Source: Chlorobiota bacterium
GTDB lineage: Bacteria; Bacteroidota; Ignavibacteria; Ignavibacteriales; Ignavibacteriaceae
Length of the DNA: 6,276 nucleotides
NCBI GenBank assembly: GCA_008363265.1
Contig: RHKR01000151.1
Coordinates: 1 to 6,276, forward strand
Direction: 5' to 3'
Positions 1-5,927 of the stretch are shown here, one piece after another (position 1 is the first letter of the stretch; every line of letters starts with the position of its first letter). The notes under the pieces are model-generated. The model had not been told where the DNA came from, did no database searches, and saw only the letters and a program-made list of their open reading frames with translations. A program made the position numbers and the translations under genes.

Positions 1-145
1 AAAATCCACTTACTGCCATGCTTAATACCGAAAAACCGATCCAAAGATACTTTTGGTATCCCTCTCCATTGGTCTGAGACAGTTTAAATCCCAATGGCCA
101 ACCGACCTCCATCAACCCCGCGATGAAAAGATAAATCCACTCCAA
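1..145 (-). CDS. SMR family small multidrug/guanidinium exporter, SugE/Gdx-like (N-terminal part, runs off left edge)
   Basis: The minus strand encodes 48 residues beginning (L/M)EWIYLFIAGLMEVGWPLGF and continuing KLSQTNGEGYQKYLWIGFSV, then LSMAVSGF at the window edge. This fits transmembrane helix 1, a short loop and the start of helix 2 of the SMR family: four-helix inner-membrane proteins of about 105 residues that work as dimers and exchange protons for cationic substrates. The essential membrane glutamate is Glu13, in the same position as in SugE/Gdx. Gly10, Trp16, Lys21 and Ser42 also line up with Gdx residues from memory, so the guanidinium-exporter branch is more likely than the EmrE branch. 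The start is TTG at 145-143. An in-frame TAA (148-146) lies directly before it, and a GGAGT ribosome site lies five bases upstream, so no earlier start is possible. The next in-frame ATG would cut away half of helix 1. The gene is divergent from the RND operon. More than half of it is outside the window, so intactness and exact substrate class cannot be judged. Confidence 0.85.
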   Translation of the reverse strand, partial: MEWIYLFIAGLMEVGWPLGFKLSQTNGEGYQKYLWIGFSVLSMAVSGF

Positions 146-150
146 TTAAC

Positions 151-155
151 ACTCC
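151..155 (-). promoter_or_regulatory. Shine-Dalgarno site (GGAGT) that fixes the TTG start of the SMR gene
   Basis: The minus strand reads GGAGT, then five bases, then TTG. The spacing is normal for a ribosome binding site. With the in-frame stop between it and the TTG, it decides the start codon. It is the strongest ribosome site in the window; the operon genes have much weaker ones. Confidence 0.75.
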
Positions 156-225
156 GTATGAAAACTTTATAAATGATGAACTTTTATTCAATATTCATTT
201 TTATCTGAATTCTTTTAAGTAATTT

Positions 226-245
226 ATTTTCTCTTTGGAGAAAAT
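226..245. repeat. Perfect 20-bp inverted repeat, candidate operator
   Basis: ATTTTCTC and GAGAAAAT form two perfect 8-base half-sites around a TTTG spacer. The length and symmetry are typical of operators bound by dimeric regulators such as TetR or MarR types, which often control efflux operons, and the site lies between two divergent efflux genes. The operator role is inference, because no regulator gene is in the window. As RNA it could form an 8-bp hairpin, but it is AT-rich and lacks a following run of T in either direction, so it is a poor terminator. Confidence 0.5.
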
Positions 246-250
246 TTAAT

Positions 251-297
251 ACAGGCAATTTCCTATACAAATTTAGGGAAAAACTGCCTGTTTTCTT
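251..297 (+). terminator. Terminator-like hairpin in the leader of the RND operon (possible attenuator)
   Basis: ACAGGCA (251-257) pairs perfectly with TGCCTGT (285-291). After a small asymmetric internal loop, TTTCC (259-263) pairs with GGAAA (277-281). The outer stem runs into TTTTCTT (291-297). That is the layout of an intrinsic terminator for plus-strand transcription, yet no plus-strand gene lies upstream in the window and the operon start codon is only about 50 bases downstream. It could be an attenuator in the operon leader, a stop for readthrough or antisense transcripts from the left, or simply an operator dyad. On the minus strand the stem is not followed by a good T run. The T run is imperfect and the stem interrupted, so strength is uncertain. 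Confidence 0.45.
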
Positions 298-311
298 CTG
301 ATAAAGCGCGT

Positions 312-321
312 GAACCGGTTC
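312..321. repeat. 10-bp perfect palindrome GAACCGGTTC in the operon leader
   Basis: GAACCGGTTC is self-complementary and lies 25 bases before the start codon of the outer membrane factor gene. It overlaps a second 6-base palindrome, TTCGAA (319-324). It could be a protein binding site or a short leader structure, but a 10-base palindrome can occur by chance and there is no second copy in the window. Confidence 0.25.
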
Positions 322-346
322 GAATCAACTAAAACAAGGTATTTAG

Positions 347-1675
347 ATGTTTAATAAACCCGTCTTATCACTCCTTCTGGCATTCATGATTTCCATAGGG
401 ACGCTCGCTCAATCACGAATGGAGATGTCACTCGAGGATTGTATAAAATACGGTCTGGAGAATAATAAAAACATTAAGATCGCAACAGAAAAAGTTAAAA
501 CCAGCCGCCTTAAAAGAGAGGAAGTGAATACCTCGGGACTTCCAAGCCTCTCCCTCCAGGCGGGTTACACAAGACTTAGTGCGGTTGACCCATTTACCAT
601 CTCGATACCGTTAGGCGGCGCAATGCAGTCTTTCACTGTTTCACCCAGTATTCTTGATAATTATTCTGCGAAACTCACCCTCACACAACCCCTCTTCACG
701 GGTTTTAAGATCGATCTTAACAAAGACCTGACGGATCAGAGCATACAGGCCGGACTCTATGATCTTGAGGCAGAGAAGAGCAAACTACGCTATAATATTG
801 CAAATGCTTTCTGGACTCTGAATAAAGTGACAGAAGGTAAAAAAGTGATCGAAGAATATATCAAAACCATCGAGTTACACCTTAAGGATCTGAACAACTT
901 TTACAAACAGGGACTGGTGACGGTAAACGAGGTTTTGAAACTTGAGGTTCAGTTGTCATCCACAAAGGTGCAGTTACTTGAAACAGAAAACGGGATTGAA
1001 ATGGCACGATTAAACATGCTAAACACCTTGGACCTCCCGATGGAAACCGAGCTTATTTTAATACCCACTACTGATGAAACACCCCAATCAGAGATTCAGT
1101 CGCTCGAAGACGCGAATAAAATGGCCTTGGGCACACGTCCCGAACTTAAAGCCATGGCCGTGCGGATCAATTCCAGAGAGACCGCGGTTGAGTTGACCAG
1201 ATCATCGTGGTATCCGGATGTTTATCTTGTGGGTAATTACAGTTACTCACGTCCCAATCCTAGGATCGTCCCGACAAAGGATGAATTCAACGGTACCTGG
1301 GATCTCACCCTTTCACTCTCCTACACATTGTGGAACTGGAATGCCACCTCCTACAGGACACAGCAGGCCGAATCAGAACTTTCGCAGACCAATTATCAGT
1401 ACCAGATGATGAAAGACGGTGTACTGATCGAAGTTAAACAGGCCTGGTTGAATCTTTCAGCAAACAAGAGCAGGGTAACCCTCGCCGGGAGCACAGTCAA
1501 ACAGGCTGAGGAGAATTACAGGATCAGCTACAATCTGTTTAAGCAGGGTTTGATAAAGAACTCTGATCTGATCGATGCTGAAGTGGCCCTGTTCGAGGCA
1601 AAAATTAAACTTGTGACAGCGGCTTCTGATCTGAAGAACGCGGAAGCACTACTTAACAAAGCAATTGGAAATTAA
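347..1675 (+). CDS. TolC family outer membrane efflux protein (outer membrane factor of a tripartite pump)
   Basis: This 442-residue protein is the exit duct of the pump. TolC-family proteins form trimers with a beta-barrel in the outer membrane and a long alpha-helical tunnel in the periplasm. Residues 1-21 are a signal peptide (Lys4, hydrophobic core 6-20, likely cut after TLA). There is no lipobox cysteine, so it is not an OprM-like lipoprotein. The two internal repeats of the family are visible. The first starts at LEDCIKYGLENN (29-40) and the second at LEDANKMALGTRPEL (253-267). Each ends in a helix carrying a KQGL motif (187-190 and 399-402). Putative beta strands lie near 66-116 and 290-330. 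The start is secure: an in-frame TAG (344-346) directly precedes the ATG, and a weak AAGG (336-339) sits seven bases upstream. It is the first gene of the operon, 20 bases before the adaptor gene. Family assignment is firm; substrate is not deducible. Confidence 0.95.
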   Translation: MFNKPVLSLLLAFMISIGTLAQSRMEMSLEDCIKYGLENNKNIKIATEKVKTSRLKREEVNTSGLPSLSLQAGYTRLSAVDPFTISIPLGGAMQSFTVSPSILDNYSAKLTLTQPLFTGFKIDLNKDLTDQSIQAGLYDLEAEKSKLRYNIANAFWTLNKVTEGKKVIEEYIKTIELHLKDLNNFYKQGLVTVNEVLKLEVQLSSTKVQLLETENGIEMARLNMLNTLDLPMETELILIPTTDETPQSEIQSLEDANKMALGTRPELKAMAVRINSRETAVELTRSSWYPDVYLVGNYSYSRPNPRIVPTKDEFNGTWDLTLSLSYTLWNWNATSYRTQQAESELSQTNYQYQMMKDGVLIEVKQAWLNLSANKSRVTLAGSTVKQAEENYRISYNLFKQGLIKNSDLIDAEVALFEAKIKLVTAASDLKNAEALLNKAIGN

Positions 1676-1695
1676 TCAGGAATCCGGATAATAAA

Positions 1696-2742
1696 ATGAC
1701 CAAGAAGATCATTTACACTCTGATCGTAATCGGGATAATCGCGGCGATCGCGTTCATCCTGTTTAACAACAAACAGAAAATGGCACAGAATGTCCAAACG
1801 AAAAAAATGTCCACTGTGCCCGTTTCTGCTGTAGAGGCAAAATTTGAGACGATAGATAAAAAATTGTCTCAGGTTGGAACTGTCTTTGCTGACAAAGAGG
1901 TGGCTGTGGTTTCCGAGGCACCCGGACTCATTAAAGCAGTCTACTGCGATGTGGGAGATCAGGTAAAAGCCGGGCAGATGCTCTTTAAGGTGGACGACGA
2001 ACTCAAGCTGGCCAACCTCAAATTAAGAGAAGCTGATCTTGAAAACTCAAGGAAAAATCTTGAGAGATATGAGGCTCTTTTCAAGGAGGGTTCAGCCACC
2101 GAAGCACAACTCGATGGTTACAGACTCGCCTTCAAGGCTGCCGAAGCACAACTCACCATCGCGCGCCGGCAGGTCGAAGACACCAGGATCAAGGCTCCAT
2201 TTAGCGGTGTGGTCACCGCCCGGATGGTTAACCTTGGCAGTAATGTAAATCCCGGAACAGTCGTTGTTAATCTGGTCGATGTCGGAAGCCTGAGGGTAAA
2301 ATTAAGTATCACCGAGAAGGATGTATTCATGTTGAAAACCGGTGATAAAGCGACCATCACGTCCGATGTGTTTCCTGATAAAACTTTCAACGCAAAGATC
2401 AAGTCGATCGGGGTAAAAGGTGATGAAACGCACAGCTTCCCTATCGAACTGGTTATGCTCAATAATCGCAGCCTCAAGGCCGGAATGAATGTTGATGTCG
2501 AGTTCGACAAGCAGATCAACCGTGAATCGATCGTTATTCCCAGAATTGCCATTCTCGGAAGTTCATCAGATGCAGTTGTTTTCGTTGTCGAAAAAAATGT
2601 CTCAAAGAAGCGTAGTGTTACAACAGGGATGGAAAGCGGAACTAACATTGAGATACTCTCTGGCTTAAAAGCTGGAGATTTAGTGGTTACTTCAGGTCAG
2701 GTGAACCTGAAAGACGGCAGTCAAGTATCAATTGTTAAATAA
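1696..2742 (+). CDS. RND efflux periplasmic adaptor (membrane fusion protein, HlyD/AcrA family)
   Basis: This 348-residue adaptor links the inner-membrane pump to the TolC-like duct. Residues 1-4 are basic and 5-23 hydrophobic, giving an uncleaved N-terminal membrane anchor rather than a lipoprotein signal; there is no lipobox cysteine. The split lipoyl (biotinyl-like) domain is seen as GLIKAVYCDVGDQVKAGQML (77-96) and IKAPFSGVVTARMVNLGSNV (165-184). Between them is a short alpha-helical hairpin (about 103-162, with YEALFKEGSATEAQLDGYR). The beta-barrel follows (about 195-272, KLSITEKDV to NVDVEF), then the membrane-proximal domain (about 273-348, ending GLKAGDLVVTSGQVNLKDGS). The length is usual for compact adaptors. 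It carries one cysteine, Cys84, in the lipoyl domain, and no His- or Met-rich metal site. Ribosome binding is weak: CGGA seven bases before ATG, with AGG further back. It is flanked by its expected partners, 20 bases after the TolC-like gene and 16 bases before the pump gene. Confidence 0.95.
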   Translation: MTKKIIYTLIVIGIIAAIAFILFNNKQKMAQNVQTKKMSTVPVSAVEAKFETIDKKLSQVGTVFADKEVAVVSEAPGLIKAVYCDVGDQVKAGQMLFKVDDELKLANLKLREADLENSRKNLERYEALFKEGSATEAQLDGYRLAFKAAEAQLTIARRQVEDTRIKAPFSGVVTARMVNLGSNVNPGTVVVNLVDVGSLRVKLSITEKDVFMLKTGDKATITSDVFPDKTFNAKIKSIGVKGDETHSFPIELVMLNNRSLKAGMNVDVEFDKQINRESIVIPRIAILGSSSDAVVFVVEKNVSKKRSVTTGMESGTNIEILSGLKAGDLVVTSGQVNLKDGSQVSIVK

Positions 2743-2758
2743 CTGCTGAGAACGAAAG

Positions 2759-5700
2759 ATGACAATTACTGAATTATCGATCAAGCGTCCCTCGCTGATC
2801 ATTGTACTCTTCACGGTTCTCATTCTGCTGGGACTCTTCAGTTTTCAGCAGTTAAGTTATGAATTGCTCCCGAAGATCAGCCCTCCTGTAATAGTGATCG
2901 TGACTACCTATCCGGGTGCTTCACCTGATGAGGTTGAAACATCCGTAACAAAGATCGTGGAAGATGCCGTATCGGGTCAGGATCAGGTGTCCGCAGTTAA
3001 TGCCACCTCCTCTGAGAACGTGTCACTCGTCGTGGTTGAGTTTGAGCAATCGGTTAACATCGATTTTGCCCTGCAGGATGCCCAGCGAAGGGTCAATCAG
3101 GTCATCGCCCGGCTTCCGGAAGGAATAGACCCCCCTACTCTATTGAAAATTGCGCTCGATGAGATCCCCATCCTTAGGATCGGTGCAACGAGCAATTTAC
3201 CGTCGCATGAATTCCGGACATTTCTCAACGACTTTGTAAAACCGGAACTTGCTCAGGTCAAGGGTGTCGCGCAGATCAATTTTATCGGTGGTGATGAGAG
3301 AGAGATCAAGATATTTCTGAATGAGGAAAAACTAAAGAGTTTCAACCTCTCGATCGGCACTGTTGCGCAACTTATCAAAGCATCCAACCTCGACTTCCCC
3401 GCCGGCGCGATCAAGGACGATGACGCGCAATTCGTGGTCAGAGTTGCCGGCAAGTTCAGAAATATCGATGATGTACGTGATCTCGTTCTGATCCGGAATT
3501 TTAACGGCTCGGATATTCTGCTTCGTGATGTAGCCGAGGTTGTCGATGGAACAAAAGAGTTTTACCAGCAATCAAGGATCAACGGCCTCCCGTCTGTCGG
3601 TGTTCAGATACAGAAACAATCCGATGCCAACGCGGTGGAGGTTGCGCAAAAAAGTAAACAAACCCTGCTGAATCTTGAAAAACAGTATGCAAACATCAAT
3701 CTGAAGTTCGATGTTGCTCAGGATGGATCGCTGTTCACTATCAACGCCGCCGATGCTGTTAAGTTCGACCTTGGGGTAGCGGTTTTTCTTGTGGCGCTTG
3801 TGATGCTTCTGTTCCTCCACTCTTTCAGAAACTCAGTTATTGTGCTGGTCGCCATCCCATCATCCCTGATCTCGACGTTTATCGCGATCTATGCTCTGGA
3901 TTTTACACTGAACCTTATGACACTACTCGCACTTTCACTTGTTGTGGGAATTCTTGTGGATGATTCGATCGTGGTATTGGAGAACATATATCACCACCTT
4001 GAAAAGGGAGAAGACAAACGAGTCGCGGCATTGAAAGGTAGAAACGAGATCGGATTTGCCGCCCTTTCGATCACTCTTGTGGATGTGGCGGTATTCCTGC
4101 CGCTTGCCCTTGTAACAGGTATTGTCGGCAATATCCTGCGCCAGTTCTCCCTGGTGGTTGTGGTCTCCACTTTAATGAGTCTGCTTGTTTCATTTACCAT
4201 CACACCGATGCTGGCATCACGGTTCTCAAAGATCGAAAAATTTTCAGAGAGTACACTTCTCGGAAAGTTTGTGAATGGCTTTGAACGATCCTTTAAGAAA
4301 CTGACGGAAGATTATATTGTCCTCTTGAAGTGGGGCCTGAAGCATAAGGTCACGGTCTTTGCGGTCACCACAGTACTTCTTTTCGGTTCACTCTCATTGG
4401 TGCCCTTCGGGTTCATCGGTGCAGAGTTTATGACGGTTGCCGACCGGGGTGAATTCAGCGTGATCATCGAGTTCCCAGTCTCAACAAATATCCTTGAGAC
4501 CAATCAGAGGTCGATGGAGATCGAAAAATTGATCTCTGAGATACCGGAAGTTTCAAGGATCATTGCTTCTGCAGGTGTTTCAACAGAAGGAATGCTGGGA
4601 CAAGGAAGCAATAATACCACCTCGATCGACGTGACCCTGATTCCCAGGAAGGAGCGGCAACGGTCAACGGATCAGATAACCGAAGAGATTCGCCAAAAAC
4701 TTCAGGTGATCCCCGGTGTTAAGGCAAGGGTAAGCCCCATAGGTATCTTTGGTTCAGCCAATCAGGCCCCGATCCAATTATCAGTTTCGGGAAGTAACCT
4801 GGACAGTGTAAGAGTTGCAGCCGATATTCTTGCTGAGATCATTAAGTCGGTCCCCGGAACTGCTGATGTCCGCCTCTCTTCCGAGCAGGGTAAAAAAGAG
4901 ATCGCGGTAAAGGTCGACAGGCGACTGATGGCCAGTTATGGCCTGACACTTGCCGAGGTTGCTCAGACACTTAGAATTGCCTTCACAGGAGATAACACAA
5001 CAAAGTTCCGTGACGAAAGAAACGAGTTCAATATCCGGATCATACTTGATGACTACTCGAGGAACAAAACAACCACTTTAGAGGAGTTGATCTTCACTTC
5101 CAGAACCGGAAAACCTGTTAAACTGAAACAATTCGCTAAACTCGAATCGACAACCGGACCATCAAAGCTAACCCGTATGGACCGAAGCAACGCACTCTAC
5201 GTCTACTCACAGGCTATCGGGCGCCCCACGGGTTCGATTGCGCAGGATATCGATCTCAAACGGGCACAGACCCGCTTCCCTGCCGGAACCACCATTAAAT
5301 ACATGGGTGATGTTAAAATGCAGGGTGAGTCATTTTCAAGCATGTTCCTTGCGCTTGCGGCCGCGATTCTGTTCGTATATCTGATCATGGTCGCTCTTTA
5401 TGACAACTGGGTTTACCCTTTTGTCGTACTTTTCTCAATTCCGGTGGCGATGGTTGGAGCTCTGCTTGCATTGGCGATGACGATGAAATCACTCTCAATT
5501 TTCTCAATGCTGGGCATTGTTATGCTTGTGGGCCTTGTCGCAAAAAACGCCATCCTGCTTGTTGACCGGGCGAATCAGATGAAACTTGAACAGGGAGTGT
5601 CTGTCAGGGATGCCCTGACAGAGGCCGGAAGATCAAGATTAAGACCCATCATGATGACCACACTCACGATGATCATGGGTATGTTCCCTATCGCTCTTTC

Positions 5701-5869
5701 AACGAGTGACGGTTCTGAATGGAAATCCGGACTTGCCTGGGCGATCATCGGTGGCCTCTCCAGTTCACTTCTTCTTACGCTTGTACTCGTCCCCGTAGTA
5801 TATGAACTGGTTGAATCTGCCAGAGAGAAAATCAGAGGATGGATTAAGAGAAGAAAAACAGTTTCGTGA
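2759..5869 (+). CDS. RND family efflux transporter permease (AcrB/HAE-1 class inner-membrane pump)
   Basis: This 1036-residue proton-driven pump should form the trimeric engine of the tripartite complex. The length equals the usual 1,020-1,050 of the family and both halves are intact. Transmembrane segments are predicted near 12-28, 338-354, 359-378, 387-408, 434-455, 463-482, 531-549, 862-882, 886-907, 913-936, 963-982 and 992-1016, with large periplasmic loops after the first and seventh. The proton-relay residues known from AcrB are present: the Asp pair 401-402 in GILVDDSIVVLENI, Lys929 in GLVAKNAILLVDR, and Arg962 with Thr967/968 in RLRPIMMTT. Two adjacent aspartates in helix 4 and LVAKNAILL in helix 10 point to the HAE-1 (drug, lipophile) class rather than the heavy-metal class. 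N-terminal MTITELSIKRPSLIIVLFTV and YPGASPDEVE (51-60) are also typical. Ribosome binding is weak (GAGAACGAAAG before ATG). It ends the operon, 22 bases before the terminator stem. The exported compound cannot be told from sequence. Confidence 0.96.
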   Translation: MTITELSIKRPSLIIVLFTVLILLGLFSFQQLSYELLPKISPPVIVIVTTYPGASPDEVETSVTKIVEDAVSGQDQVSAVNATSSENVSLVVVEFEQSVNIDFALQDAQRRVNQVIARLPEGIDPPTLLKIALDEIPILRIGATSNLPSHEFRTFLNDFVKPELAQVKGVAQINFIGGDEREIKIFLNEEKLKSFNLSIGTVAQLIKASNLDFPAGAIKDDDAQFVVRVAGKFRNIDDVRDLVLIRNFNGSDILLRDVAEVVDGTKEFYQQSRINGLPSVGVQIQKQSDANAVEVAQKSKQTLLNLEKQYANINLKFDVAQDGSLFTINAADAVKFDLGVAVFLVALVMLLFLHSFRNSVIVLVAIPSSLISTFIAIYALDFTLNLMTLLALSLVVGILVDDSIVVLENIYHHLEKGEDKRVAALKGRNEIGFAALSITLVDVAVFLPLALVTGIVGNILRQFSLVVVVSTLMSLLVSFTITPMLASRFSKIEKFSESTLLGKFVNGFERSFKKLTEDYIVLLKWGLKHKVTVFAVTTVLLFGSLSLVPFGFIGAEFMTVADRGEFSVIIEFPVSTNILETNQRSMEIEKLISEIPEVSRIIASAGVSTEGMLGQGSNNTTSIDVTLIPRKERQRSTDQITEEIRQKLQVIPGVKARVSPIGIFGSANQAPIQLSVSGSNLDSVRVAADILAEIIKSVPGTADVRLSSEQGKKEIAVKVDRRLMASYGLTLAEVAQTLRIAFTGDNTTKFRDERNEFNIRIILDDYSRNKTTTLEELIFTSRTGKPVKLKQFAKLESTTGPSKLTRMDRSNALYVYSQAIGRPTGSIAQDIDLKRAQTRFPAGTTIKYMGDVKMQGESFSSMFLALAAAILFVYLIMVALYDNWVYPFVVLFSIPVAMVGALLALAMTMKSLSIFSMLGIVMLVGLVAKNAILLVDRANQMKLEQGVSVRDALTEAGRSRLRPIMMTTLTMIMGMFPIALSTSDGSEWKSGLAWAIIGGLSSSLLLTLVLVPVVYELVESAREKIRGWIKRRKTVS

Positions 5870-5891
5870 TGTTTTAAAGACGGTTTAAACT

Positions 5892-5927
5892 AAAGAGGCT
5901 GCCCTTTCGGGACAGCCTCTTTTTTTT
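5892..5927 (+). terminator. Strong intrinsic terminator of the efflux operon, between convergent genes
   Basis: AAAGAGGCTG (5892-5901) pairs with CAGCCTCTTT (5913-5922). Above a single bulged A (5912), CCC (5902-5904) pairs with GGG (5909-5911), closing a TTTC loop. A run of eight T follows (5920-5927). The strand shown serves the operon ending at 5869. Read on the minus strand the same stem is followed only by TTTAG, so it may also stop the convergent CzcA-like gene, less efficiently. The T run overlaps the stop codon of that gene. Confidence 0.93.

Larger units (their letters stand above)
146..346. other. Divergent intergenic/regulatory region between the SMR gene and the RND operon
   Basis: These 201 bases separate two divergently transcribed efflux genes and have only about 28% G+C (57 of 201 by hand count), well below the flanking coding sequence. 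Both promoters should lie here, but I cannot point to a convincing -35/-10 pair on either strand. TTTAAT at 245-250 (plus) and TATAAA at 171-166 (minus) are isolated -10-like words without well-spaced -35 partners. On the minus strand, TAAATTTG (275-268) matches the Bacteroidota TAnnTTTG element, but no -33 partner is visible. Three dyad-symmetric elements listed separately occupy 226-245, 251-291 and 312-321. No RNA gene, and no open frame longer than a dozen codons with a ribosome site, was seen. Confidence 0.7.

Noticed and set aside
173..208. Eleven-codon plus-strand frame (MMNFYSIFIFI) ahead of the hairpin, as a possible leader peptide.
   Set aside because: It has no ribosome site and no codon run suited to classical attenuation, and AT-rich DNA gives such frames by chance.
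146..300. Guanidine riboswitch upstream of the SugE/Gdx-like gene on the minus strand.
   Set aside because: I see no paired hairpins with ACGR loops and no other recognisable guanidine aptamer. The single ACGG near the ribosome site is not in a stem.
317..326. GGTTCGAATC resembles the T-loop of a tRNA gene, or a tRNA-derived attachment site.
   Set aside because: The flanking bases do not form a T stem beyond one pair, and no acceptor, D or anticodon arm is present upstream.
2118..2648. A 176-codon open frame antisense to the adaptor gene.
   Set aside because: It lies wholly inside a well-supported coding gene and its product resembles no protein I know. It is a shadow of the real reading frame.
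5883..5890. Palindrome GTTTAAAC just before the operon terminator.
   Set aside because: It is short, AT-rich and single-copy, so chance is sufficient.
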